Source: Desulfobacterales bacterium (GTDB taxonomy: Bacteria > Desulfobacterota > Desulfobacteria > Desulfobacterales > Desulfobacteraceae). Taken from it: 21,644 nucleotides of DNA. Position numbers and translations under genes: made by a program. The stretch lies in the NCBI GenBank assembly GCA_022361535.1, contig JAKSAU010000647.1, forward strand, positions 1 through 21,644, in the 5' to 3' direction. Shown one piece after another: positions 1 through 7,511 of this stretch (its first letter is position 1; each line of letters opens with the position of its first letter). Below the pieces are notes generated by a model. The model saw only the letters and a list, made by a program, of their open reading frames with translations. It was not told where the DNA came from and searched no databases.

Positions 1-1578
1 ACAAAGGCGTTCTACTCACAAATTACTGCCGGTGCCGTGTTAGGACTTCATTTGGCTGCCCTTCTCAAAGCCAGGTCTGAAGAATACATTAACAATCAGA
101 TCCTCACCCTGAATGAACTTCCCGAGAAAATGAAAGCGATCCTGGAAATGAAGGAGGAGATTAAATCCTGCGCCGATCGCCTGGCTGTGACAAAAAACTA
201 TTGGGCCACAGTGGGGTCAGGAGCGAATAAAACATCTGCCGATGAGATCCGGATCAAATTGTCAGAACTTTGCTATAAGACCATTTCATCGGATTTTGTA
301 GAAGATAAAAAACATATAGATCTGTCTTCCGAGCCTTTGATCATTGTCTGTGCTGCAGGAACCAGGGAAAGTGTACTTGGTGATATTATAAAGGATACAG
401 CCATCTTTCATGCCCACAAGGCATGCCCCATTGTCATCACCACTGAAGGGGAAGACCGGTTTGACCTTTATGCTAAGGCTGTTTTTAAAATTCCTGAAAT
501 CCAGGAACACTTCGCCCCGATCCTAAACACCCTGGTGGGCCATATCTGGGGATATTATGCTGCCCTTGCCATGAATCAAAGCTCAAAGTTCATGTATGAT
601 GCCCGGCACAAAATCCAGGAATTTATAGATGATTTCAAGGGGTTGGGCCATGATGATTACGAGGTGCTCCTTGAAAACAAATTCAGGGAAAAAATAGCTG
701 AATTTTACAATCAGTTTTCCGAAAAACGACGTCAGGGCGGATTTCCCGCAGCCATTGGCCTGGATACCATTGCCAACATCACTCTGCTGCTCAAATATTT
801 ATCCGGCCGGCTGCCGGTCTCGGATTTTGAAATCGATTTCGGTATTAAAGGCACCCCGCCCAACATGTTCGCCACCTTTTTTGACAATATGGGCCAGGCC
901 ATTAACACCATGGCAAGGCCGGTGGATGCCATCAAACATCAGGCAAAAACCGTTACCGTGGGCACCAGCCGGATCAGCGAAACCTTTGAAGGGCCTGTAT
1001 TTGACCTGCTTAGCGAACATGATTTACAGATTGCCCAGTTGACCAATAAAAATGTCCTGGTTATCAAAAACCTCCAGGAAATCATTTCAACGGTTAAGGG
1101 GGCCTTGCTCTACCGGATCACCGGGCTAAACCTGCTCGGTGAAGTCACCGGCGACACCCGGATCGAGGTATTGAAAAAAACCGGAGCACTTAAAAACGAG
1201 ACCTCACGGGTTGAGACAGACCACAGGTTAAAGGGTACTAAGAACATTATTGTCAGAGAAGGTAATGTCTATATCGGCAAAGGCCGCAAAGACAATAAGA
1301 GCATCCTGGTAATCCCCATTCTTTCGGCATCCCCGTCAAGTCCCAATATCATTGAATTTATCCTCTCTTTAAACATTGGATTCAAGTCTTCTGAAGAGGT
1401 AACTCTGCTCAAGAAGATCAAAGCTTTAGGTGGTAAATACACACGACTTAAAGACTGGATACTTGAAAGTGAAAGTGTTTCCTGGGACGATAAATACCTT
1501 AACCTAGTGGATATTGAGACACTTTTTGGGTCCAGTGCTGAAAAAGCCGTTGAAGCCATTATTGAAAAATTGAAATAA
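1..1578 (+). CDS. GlmS-like double-SIS (phosphosugar isomerase) protein, 5' end outside window
   Basis: The reading frame is open from base 1, so the gene is partial: 525 codons are visible and the true start lies upstream. The first residues (TKAFYSQ, then a Leu/Ala-rich helix) match the segment after the first SIS domain of glucosamine-6-phosphate synthase. A second SIS-like domain follows at about visible residues 100-205 (core IIVCAAGTRESVLGD). GlmS proteins normally end soon after a short tail of the type QPRNLAKSVTVE. A similar string (RPVDAIKHQAKTVTVGTSR) appears here near residue 315, after an inserted stretch of about 100 residues, and another 200 residues follow it. The N-terminal glutamine amidotransferase domain, if present, is not in the window. 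A sugar-phosphate aminotransferase or isomerase role is inferred from the SIS fold. The 6-bp gap to the next gene suggests cotranscription with the transporter. Confidence 0.75.
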   Translation, partial: TKAFYSQITAGAVLGLHLAALLKARSEEYINNQILTLNELPEKMKAILEMKEEIKSCADRLAVTKNYWATVGSGANKTSADEIRIKLSELCYKTISSDFVEDKKHIDLSSEPLIIVCAAGTRESVLGDIIKDTAIFHAHKACPIVITTEGEDRFDLYAKAVFKIPEIQEHFAPILNTLVGHIWGYYAALAMNQSSKFMYDARHKIQEFIDDFKGLGHDDYEVLLENKFREKIAEFYNQFSEKRRQGGFPAAIGLDTIANITLLLKYLSGRLPVSDFEIDFGIKGTPPNMFATFFDNMGQAINTMARPVDAIKHQAKTVTVGTSRISETFEGPVFDLLSEHDLQIAQLTNKNVLVIKNLQEIISTVKGALLYRITGLNLLGEVTGDTRIEVLKKTGALKNETSRVETDHRLKGTKNIIVREGNVYIGKGRKDNKSILVIPILSASPSSPNIIEFILSLNIGFKSSEEVTLLKKIKALGGKYTRLKDWILESESVSWDDKYLNLVDIETLFGSSAEKAVEAIIEKLK

Positions 1579-1584
1579 TCAGGT

Positions 1585-2742
1585 ATGCCCAGCCGCCTTT
1601 CCCATGCCCCAATGTATGGCTACCTGATCCTGTTGACAGTCTGCTCTACCGGCGGGCTTCAATGCTGGCGGACCCTGTTTGACAACTTTGCCGTTAACGG
1701 TGTTGGACTGGACGGCCATCACATGGGAACCTTGCAGTCTGTTCGTGAAATCCCGGGATTTCTTGCCCTTTTGGTAACCTACGTACTTCTGATTATAAAA
1801 GAACACCGCCTGGCTGCCTTATCCATTGTCCTGCTTGGGTTGGGTATATTTTTTACCGGGCTTTTGCCAAGTTTCTACGGACTGATCCTGACCACACTGG
1901 TCATGAGTTTTGGTTTTCATTATTATGAAACCTGCTGTCAGTCTTTGACCCTTCAATACTTTGACCGGAACCAGGCACCTATGGCTTTTGCTGGCCAGCA
2001 ACGCTGGGCAGCCATGGCCAATATTGTGGTCGGTATTACCATCTTTCTTATTTCCCCGTTTTTGGGGTATACCGCAATGTTCATCCTTTTTGGGACAATA
2101 ATCGTAGCCTGCGGTGTATGGGCGTTTACCCGGAATCCGGAAAAACCGGAAATGCCTGCTCAAAAAAAATCCATGGTGATCAAAAAACGCTACTGGCTAT
2201 ATTATTGCCTTACCTTTATGGCCGGAGCCAGGCGCCAGATATTCATCGCCTTTGCTGTCTTTCTTTTGGTTCAAAAATTTGGTTATTCTGTCCAGGAGGT
2301 CTCTTTGCTTTTCCTGGTCAACAACATGATCAACTTTTTTATCAATCCGCTGATCGGAAAGGCTATTATCCAGTTCGGAGAAAGAAAGGTTCTATCCCTG
2401 GAATACTTTTCACTAATCCTTATCTTCATTGCCTATGCTGTGACAGACAGCAGGTGGGTGGCAGCAATGCTCTACATACTGGATCACATCTTCTTTGGGT
2501 TTTCCATGGGGATAAAAACCTATTTCCAAAAAATCAGCGACCCGGCAGATATTGCCCCGAGTGCTGCCGTAGGTTTTACCATCAACCATATTGCAGCCGT
2601 GGTGCTGCCTGTCTTAGGTGGATTACTCTGGATGGTGGATTACAGGATTCCCTTTCTTTGCGGTGCAGGAATGAGCCTTATCTCCCTGATTCTTGTTCAA
2701 TTGATCAGACTGCCCCACAAAAGGCTGACACCTGAAGGGTAA
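1585..2742 (+). CDS. MFS transporter
   Basis: The 385-residue protein is strongly hydrophobic throughout, with about 10-12 predicted membrane helices, a central charged loop near residues 190-205 (NPEKPEMPAQKKS then KKRYW) and a basic C-terminus. This two-bundle layout is typical of the major facilitator superfamily. An inner-membrane carrier role is inferred; no substrate-specific motif is recognised. ATG 1585 lies 6 bp after the SIS gene stop and lacks a clear Shine-Dalgarno. ATG 1612 (residue 10, MYGYLILL) is an alternative that begins right at the first helix. Coupling to the SIS-domain protein hints at sugar or amino-sugar traffic, but this rests on position alone. The gene converges on the GNAT gene that follows, with 22 bp between the stops and no obvious terminator hairpin. 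Confidence 0.8.
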   Translation: MPSRLSHAPMYGYLILLTVCSTGGLQCWRTLFDNFAVNGVGLDGHHMGTLQSVREIPGFLALLVTYVLLIIKEHRLAALSIVLLGLGIFFTGLLPSFYGLILTTLVMSFGFHYYETCCQSLTLQYFDRNQAPMAFAGQQRWAAMANIVVGITIFLISPFLGYTAMFILFGTIIVACGVWAFTRNPEKPEMPAQKKSMVIKKRYWLYYCLTFMAGARRQIFIAFAVFLLVQKFGYSVQEVSLLFLVNNMINFFINPLIGKAIIQFGERKVLSLEYFSLILIFIAYAVTDSRWVAAMLYILDHIFFGFSMGIKTYFQKISDPADIAPSAAVGFTINHIAAVVLPVLGGLLWMVDYRIPFLCGAGMSLISLILVQLIRLPHKRLTPEG

Positions 2743-2764
2743 GATAGGATTTATTTGAACGCCT

Positions 2765-3259
2765 TCATGTTTCTATTGTTTTTTCATATTGGATAAGAGT
2801 GAAGTTACTTTTTTCATCGGGTTTTACTTCGCCAGTTCGCTCATACCCTAATTTCTCATAAAAATAATGATTTTTATAATCTTTGTATGGAGTTAGAAGA
2901 ACCCATGTTTTTATATCTTTATATTCTATTTCAACTAACCCCATAACCGCAGCCCCAATTTTCCGTCCTTGGTATTCGGGGCTGATAAACAAATACTCTA
3001 TTTTCATTTCGTTATTGGGATGCAAATTCATTTGCAATCCACCAACAACTTTAGTTTCATATTGTATGGTATGGTAAATACCATTTTCTATTTTTTCTTT
3101 ATGCCAATCTAACGACTCCAAGCCCGGCGGATAATGCCCATACTTTTTAAAGTTCTCTTTAAACGCACCTATTGAAAGAGATTTAAGAAGCTCTGCGTCC
3201 CCGGGTTTGGCTAATGGTATATCTACTTTATTTGGCTGCTCCCCAAAAGGTTTATTCAT
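2765..3259 (-). CDS. GNAT family N-acetyltransferase
   Basis: The 164-residue protein carries the GNAT acetyl-CoA pyrophosphate-binding motif A, IEYLFISPEYQGRKIGAAVM (Q-G-R-x-I-G-A), at about residues 88-107. Motif B with its family-typical tyrosine follows (HYFYEKLGYERTGE, about residues 130-143). An acetyl-CoA-dependent N-acyl transfer in the cytoplasm is expected from the family, but the acceptor cannot be told. It begins 34 bp downstream of the cysS stop, so it could be read from the cysS promoter. It is AT-richer than the genes at either side of the 2.7-8.5 kb block and is one of three GNAT-type genes there, one of them decayed. Confidence 0.85.
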   Translation of the reverse strand: MNKPFGEQPNKVDIPLAKPGDAELLKSLSIGAFKENFKKYGHYPPGLESLDWHKEKIENGIYHTIQYETKVVGGLQMNLHPNNEMKIEYLFISPEYQGRKIGAAVMGLVEIEYKDIKTWVLLTPYKDYKNHYFYEKLGYERTGEVKPDEKSNFTLIQYEKTIET

Positions 3260-3293
3260 GCCCTAAACTACCCATTCATATCAGACCCAAACT

Positions 3294-4703
3294 CTATTGT
3301 TTTATGACTTTCATGCCTTCTTTGGAATCTTGGACTATATATCCTAATGCCTGAATTTCATCCCTGAGTTGATCAGACAATGCCCAGTTTTTATCTTCAC
3401 GGGCCTTGATTCGTGCATCAACTTTTTCTTGGATTTCCGGTGGTATAACCTCTTTTTCTATAACTTTATCCAGCTTAAGCCCTGTGACCTGGTCAAAGTC
3501 TAAAACAGTTGCATATTTTTGAGCATTGGTCAGATCTGACTTGAGCACATCCTGGATTACAGCCATGGCACGCAGCATATTCAGGTCATCATTAATTACC
3601 GCCATGAATTGTTCTTTAAATCCGTCATGAACGTCAGCTTTTTCATCACCAGCGGCCTGTGCAACAGTCCGAACCTGATTCTTCAAGTGGTTGTACCCAT
3701 TGGTAGCCGACTCAATGGCTTCATCACTATACTCCATGGGTTTACGGTAGTGGGTTTGAAAAGAGGCAAACCGATAAACCAACGGGGAAATGTCATTATC
3801 TATAAAGGTGCTTGCAAGGGTAAGAAAATTGCCCTCACTTTTGGCCATTTTTTTGCCGCCCGTAATATTTAGGAACGCACCATGCATCCAGAATTTAAAA
3901 AAGTCTTCTCCAGTCGCAGCTTCACTTTGTGCGATCTCATTGGTATGGTGAACGTCAATATGGTCAATACCGCCACAGTGAATATCCAGATGATCCTTTA
4001 AATACATCATACTCATGGCCGAACATTCAATATGCCACCCGGGGAATCCAATCCCCCAGGGAGATTCCCATTCCATCTGACGTTTTTGATCCTTTGGTGA
4101 AAACTTCCATAGCGCAAAATCAGTCGCATTTCGTTTCTCAATATTCTTTTCTACACGTGCACCTTCTTGCAATGCATCAAGATTCTGATTAGACAACTTG
4201 GTATAATCTTCGATCTTAGATGTATCAAAGTAGATCCCGTCATTAATTTTGTAGGTGTAGCCTTTTTCTTCCAGGGTTTGAATCAACTCAATTTGCTCAG
4301 AAATTGAATCTGTTGCTTTACACCAGACATCCGGATCAAGAATATTGAGAGCCTTTAAATCATCCTGAAAGGCTTTTGTATAAAACTCTGCAATATCCCA
4401 GGCAGATTTTCCTTCCCTTGCTGCCCCTTTTTCAAGTTTGTCCTCGCCCATATCCCTATCACCTGTCAAATGCCCCACATCCGTAATGTTCATGACATGC
4501 TTGACATTGAAATCATTGTATAGCAGGACACGCTTTAAAACATCCTGAAACAGGTATGTCCGTAAATTTCCAATATGGGCATAATTATATACCGTCGGCC
4601 CACAGGTATAGAGACCGGTATAATCATCAAACAGGGGTTTGTACTCTTCTTTTTGCCTGGTAAGGGTGTTGTATAGTTTTACAGATTGCATCATTTTATC
4701 CAT
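3294..4703 (-). CDS. cysS: cysteinyl-tRNA synthetase, divergent type
   Basis: Class I aminoacyl-tRNA synthetase that charges tRNA-Cys with cysteine in the cytosol. The 469-residue length is normal. Visible motifs are CGPTVYNYAHIGN (residues 34-46, HIGH-type) and KMAKS (285-289, KMSKS-type). Zinc ligands by family comparison are Cys34, Cys227 (in WHIECSAM), His252 and Glu256. The zinc-site segment reads HCGGIDHIDVHHTNEIAQSE. Proteobacterial enzymes normally read FPHHENEIAQS there, so this copy belongs to a different subgroup that I associate with candidate-phyla and some other bacteria (from memory). Met1, Met4 and Met5 are all possible starts, and ribosome-binding signals are weak. The 155-bp AT-rich leader upstream could hold a promoter, but I could not fix one. 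Confidence 0.93.
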   Translation of the reverse strand: MDKMMQSVKLYNTLTRQKEEYKPLFDDYTGLYTCGPTVYNYAHIGNLRTYLFQDVLKRVLLYNDFNVKHVMNITDVGHLTGDRDMGEDKLEKGAAREGKSAWDIAEFYTKAFQDDLKALNILDPDVWCKATDSISEQIELIQTLEEKGYTYKINDGIYFDTSKIEDYTKLSNQNLDALQEGARVEKNIEKRNATDFALWKFSPKDQKRQMEWESPWGIGFPGWHIECSAMSMMYLKDHLDIHCGGIDHIDVHHTNEIAQSEAATGEDFFKFWMHGAFLNITGGKKMAKSEGNFLTLASTFIDNDISPLVYRFASFQTHYRKPMEYSDEAIESATNGYNHLKNQVRTVAQAAGDEKADVHDGFKEQFMAVINDDLNMLRAMAVIQDVLKSDLTNAQKYATVLDFDQVTGLKLDKVIEKEVIPPEIQEKVDARIKAREDKNWALSDQLRDEIQALGYIVQDSKEGMKVIKQ

Positions 4704-4857
4704 TCAATTCTATAAAGTTATATTTATTTATAAACCTGCTATTAATACAAAATCGTATGCATGTATATTAATTTTGATCTTTTTTGTAAAATTTCAATTA
4801 TTATTTCTTTCCAGAATAACTTCAAACCATAGCGATACCTGTAGTGATCACCTGAAA

Positions 4858-5373
4858 CTAATTTTTTGAATTGGCATAATATTCGTAGAGATTATTTATT
4901 ACATCATATAAAACCATGGTTCCTTTTAAGAGAAATCCAAGCTTGATGAGCAAATTATTAGATGGCCTATTACTTGGCAGCGTAACTGCCAACACCTTAT
5001 CTAAATCAAAGGAGTGAATACCATATTTCAAAACAGCTGCACCAGCTTCAGCCGCATAACCTTTCCCCCAGTATTCCGGTAAAAAGGCATACCCCAAATC
5101 AGGATGTTCAAGCTCCTCTCTTTTAACCAACCCGCTCATACCTATCTGGGTATGAGATCCCTTTAATTGAACGACATATAACCCAAATCCGTTTATTTTA
5201 TAACTACTTAATGGCCCTTCTTCTAAATACTTTTTTGCACCCTCTATATCACGTATTTTTTTATCTGTTATATTTTGTATAAAAGACTCCTCGTTTAATT
5301 GCCTTAGCACATAGTCAACATCACTCATTTTAAAATTTCGAATGAGGAGCCTTTGAGTTTCACAAACAATCAT
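4858..5373 (-). CDS. GNAT family N-acetyltransferase (RimJ/RimL type)
   Basis: The protein starts ETQRLLIRNFKMSDVD, the standard opening of the GNAT_3 (RimJ/RimL-like) group. Motif A is LGYAFLPEYWGKGYAAEAG at about residues 93-111 (W-G-K-G-Y-A), and the end region NRPSNNLLIKLGFLLKGT is motif B. Family members acetylate protein N-termini or small amines using acetyl-CoA; the target here is unknown. I prefer ATG 5373 because AGGA at 5381-5384 lies 7 nt upstream. ATG 5379 (adding Met-Ser) would sit almost on top of that site. The gene stands alone, with 155 bp before cysS downstream and about 300 bp upstream that contain the remnant of another GNAT. Confidence 0.85.
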   Translation of the reverse strand: MIVCETQRLLIRNFKMSDVDYVLRQLNEESFIQNITDKKIRDIEGAKKYLEEGPLSSYKINGFGLYVVQLKGSHTQIGMSGLVKREELEHPDLGYAFLPEYWGKGYAAEAGAAVLKYGIHSFDLDKVLAVTLPSNRPSNNLLIKLGFLLKGTMVLYDVINNLYEYYANSKN

Positions 5374-5464
5374 TGACATATCCTAGCAGATAATAAACTA
5401 AAACCAGAATAGCGTGGACTAAACACAAAAAGAGCCCTGAGTATGTTCACGATCATTTTAACCC

Positions 5465-5645
5465 TTATATTTCTAATGGTTTTTCCATACATATAAATGG
5501 CTGACTCCTACTCGAAAACACATCTCACCACCCCTTTTATATCCCAGTTTCTCATACAATTATAGCACCATTTCATTGCCGCTGTAGACATCCAGGCGAA
5601 TAGTTCTGAAAGCCGGAGTTAAAGAGCAATTTTTAGACAAAACGC
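5465..5645 (-). pseudogene. remnant of a GNAT acetyltransferase C-terminus
   Basis: The roughly 300-bp gap between two intact genes holds no open gene. On the - strand, though, it translates to typical GNAT motif-B text. One frame gives AFRTIRLDVYSGNEMVL, then a TAA stop at 5560-5562, then LYEKLGYKRGGEMCF. After a one-base frame change it gives PFICMEKPLEI and a TAA at 5465-5467. Intact relatives read RLDVYSGN, LYEKLGY and PFxCMEKPL continuously. The acetyl-CoA motif A and the N-terminal half are missing; upstream, the frame meets the end of the agmatine-deiminase gene. I read this as a 5'-truncated gene with one nonsense mutation and one frameshift. No translation is expected. Confidence 0.6.
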
Positions 5646-5679
5646 ATCCGTTTTTTGGCATTCCAGTGAACTTGGGTTG

Positions 5680-6783
5680 CTAAACCCTTGGTTCCTGCTG
5701 TGTAGTACAATGAATTCCTCCGCCGCCTGCCGCAATACCGTCAATATTAAGCAAAATAATCTCTCGGTTTGGGAACAATTGCGTCAGTTTTTGCTTTGCA
5801 TCTGCATCTGCTTTCTTGTCACCAAATTCCGGAGCGATGACTGCACCATTGCAAACATAAAAGTTTATGTAACCTGCAGCAAAGTCATCGTTGGCATATT
5901 TATCTCTGATCTGTGAAGGCGCCTCCAAAACTACAACATCAAGTTTTCTTCCATATGCATCTATGGCAGTGCGCAGGATTTCCAGATGCCGTTTGGTAAC
6001 TGCATGATCAAATGACTGCGGATCTGGATCATAGGCAGCAACAACGACTCCCGGTGTGGTAAATCGAGCATAAAAATCCGTATGTCCATCCGTGATGTCT
6101 TTACCTTTAATGCCTGGCAGCCAAATGATCTTCTCCAACCCGAGAAGATGCTTCAACTCTTTTTCGCATTCAGCCTTGGAAACGGCTGGATTACTATTGT
6201 CATTGAGTATGCAGCTTTCAGTGATGATGGCTGTTCCCTGCCCATCAACCTCTATTCCGCCACCCTCCAGAATCAGCTTCGATATAGTGTGGTTTGTTCC
6301 AATAAAATCTGCCACAAAACGAGCTACTTTTGCATCATTATGAAACTTTTGCTTTTCTCCCCATCCATTGAAGTTGAAATCAATGGTTTTCTTTTCTCCA
6401 TCCTCTGTCACAACAAAAACAGGCCCCATATCTCTCATCCACAGATCATCAAGTGGGCAGACGACCAGCTCGACCTTGGAGCCCATCAACTGTTTTGCTA
6501 TTGCGAAGTCTGATTGCCGAACCAGCATGGAAACCGGTTCATACTTAGCAATGGTCAGTGCGATGTTCGCAAGATTGCGTTGTACTTCAGGCGTTAAATG
6601 CTTACCCCAGATATTGTTGCTTGCACCAAAAGCCATCCATGTTCGATGATGCGGCTCACCCTCATCAGGCATGTACCAAGTGTCTTTACCAGTGTTCATA
6701 GCAAATGCCGTGTCAAGCCCACCAAGAACTGCTGTTGCTGAAACCAGCCCAACTGTTTTCAAAAAACCTCTTCTATTTACCAT
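5680..6783 (-). CDS. Tat-exported agmatine deiminase / PAD_porph family protein
   Basis: A 367-residue member of the guanidino-group-modifying (agmatine deiminase, porphyromonas-type peptidyl-arginine deiminase) family. Family enzymes hydrolyse agmatine or arginine-type guanidines to a ureido product plus ammonia. Visible motifs are WMRDMGPVFV (115-124), LEGGGIEVDG (172-181), TDGHTDFYARF (231-241) and the C-terminal catalytic GGGIHCTTQQ with Cys359. The N-terminus, VNRRGFLKTVG followed by a hydrophobic run ending in TAFA (residue 28), is a twin-arginine signal peptide, so the folded enzyme is probably exported to the periplasm. Cytosolic agmatine deiminases lack this. No putrescine-pathway partner (N-carbamoylputrescine amidase) lies next to it. 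A periplasmic arginine or agmatine deiminase role is inferred; the substrate is not proven by sequence. Confidence 0.87.
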   Translation of the reverse strand: MVNRRGFLKTVGLVSATAVLGGLDTAFAMNTGKDTWYMPDEGEPHHRTWMAFGASNNIWGKHLTPEVQRNLANIALTIAKYEPVSMLVRQSDFAIAKQLMGSKVELVVCPLDDLWMRDMGPVFVVTEDGEKKTIDFNFNGWGEKQKFHNDAKVARFVADFIGTNHTISKLILEGGGIEVDGQGTAIITESCILNDNSNPAVSKAECEKELKHLLGLEKIIWLPGIKGKDITDGHTDFYARFTTPGVVVAAYDPDPQSFDHAVTKRHLEILRTAIDAYGRKLDVVVLEAPSQIRDKYANDDFAAGYINFYVCNGAVIAPEFGDKKADADAKQKLTQLFPNREIILLNIDGIAAGGGGIHCTTQQEPRV

Positions 6784-6795
6784 GATCTTTGTCTT

Positions 6796-6827
6796 TGTAG
6801 TTTAACGTTGACGCGTCTTGTTCTACA
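6796..6827 (-). repeat. short inverted repeat, possibly a reduced attC site
   Basis: Between the DUF1877 and deiminase genes the - strand reads TGTAGAAC, a small GACGCGTC palindrome, then GTTAAACTACA. TGTAG pairs with CTACA, AAC pairs with GTT, and an AAA bulge is left. GTTAAAC (6806-6800) fits the integron core-site consensus GTTRRRY exactly and lies 16 nt before the deiminase start. GTAGAAC (6826-6820) is the perfect complement of GTTCTAC located just upstream of the same DUF1877 gene. At about 30 bp it is shorter than any normal attC, so it may be a deletion derivative or simply a hairpin. Confidence 0.3.
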
Positions 6828-6838
6828 TCTTATTTGTT

Positions 6839-7411
6839 TCAATTAATATATACGATCAAAGCTTTACCATCTTCCGCGGCCTCAGATACAAAATGTTTCA
6901 ACGCTTCAAAATGCTCCAAGATATATCCAAAACAGCTTTCAGGTTCTTCATCCCATATTTCAGGGTAAATTTCATTTTCAGAGAAATTATTCTTATCACA
7001 GGATTCAATAAGCTTATTTTTCTCTATATCTCTTAATCTTCTTGCAATCTTTTTTACTTCTTTTGATTTAAAGGCTCGAGATGGTCCATAGCCGACATCG
7101 ACATCACCAATTTCAATGCCACCTGAAACAATAAAGGCTTCTGGCCCGCTTGCATCCCATACCTTCCCGGTCAACAAATAATGAATACCATGCCATGCCT
7201 TATCTACATCGATCTCTTTACCTATATCTATTGGTTTCCAATTATCATGAGGCTCATCTTTTCTTTTGCGGAAAAACGAGAAAATTCCCTTTTTTTTAGT
7301 GTTGTCTGAAAAATATTCTCCATAGAGCATAAGCTCGATCCTTTGTGGCCTTTCAAGTAAGGCATCAATATCTAAGTCGCATGTGGTTCTAAAGTTACCT
7401 ATCATACTCAT
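6839..7411 (-). CDS. DUF1877 (YfbM-like) family protein
   Basis: A 190-residue protein with the hallmarks of the DUF1877/YfbM family: the start MSMIGNFR, the segment IDVDKAWHGIHYLLTG (about residues 68-83), and GGIEIGDVDVGYGPSRAFKSKEV (about 100-122), where homologues also carry the DVGYGPAR string. It is cytosolic, with no signal peptide or membrane segment. The biochemical function of the family is unknown. The gene begins 19 nt after the GTTCTAC end of the attC-like site at 7431-7511 and is followed by a complementary TGTAGAAC word, so it has the layout of a single integron cassette. An insertion rich in Lys and Phe (TKKKGIFSFFRKRKDEP) at about residues 38-54 looks lineage-specific. Confidence 0.85.
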   Translation of the reverse strand: MSMIGNFRTTCDLDIDALLERPQRIELMLYGEYFSDNTKKKGIFSFFRKRKDEPHDNWKPIDIGKEIDVDKAWHGIHYLLTGKVWDASGPEAFIVSGGIEIGDVDVGYGPSRAFKSKEVKKIARRLRDIEKNKLIESCDKNNFSENEIYPEIWDEEPESCFGYILEHFEALKHFVSEAAEDGKALIVYIN

Positions 7412-7430
7412 GATCTATCTCTCTTTTTGT

Positions 7431-7511
7431 GTAGAACGTGGAGTTAAGCGGCGCTGATCAAAGCGTTCGAGCGAGGACCTCTGGCCGGACGTCTTAACAG
7501 ACTGGCTATTT
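7431..7511 (-). repeat. attC-like integron recombination site
   Basis: Reading the - strand from just inside the hydrolase stop codon: AAATAGC (7511-7505, R''), 6 nt, GTTAAGACG (7498-7490, L''), a 39-nt structured centre, CGCTTAAC (7450-7443, L'), 5 nt, GTTCTAC (7437-7431, R'). L'' and L' pair over 8 bp with a single unpaired A in L'', the extrahelical base expected in attC sites. The spacers of 5-6 nt and the 81-bp length are also normal for attC. R'' is complementary at 6 of 7 positions to GTTATTT at the upstream end of the hydrolase unit, as expected for a cassette. R' departs from GTTRRRY at two positions, so the site may be degenerate or lineage-specific. Confidence 0.5.

Noticed and set aside
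2118..2735. Long open frame (205 codons) overlapping the MFS gene on the same strand
   Set aside because: Its translation is low-complexity and lacks any family pattern, while the overlapping frame encodes a clear membrane transporter; it is a shadow frame.
5618..5624. CTTTAAC on the - strand as the end box of a third cassette (agmatine deiminase)
   Set aside because: It matches the expected GTTTAAC at six of seven positions but lies inside the GNAT remnant, and no L-box stem follows; chance is likely in AT-rich DNA.
5639..5654. AAAACG/CGTTTT hairpin after the deiminase gene as a terminator
   Set aside because: The stem is only 6 bp, mostly A-T, and the T-run is part of the stem; too weak to call.
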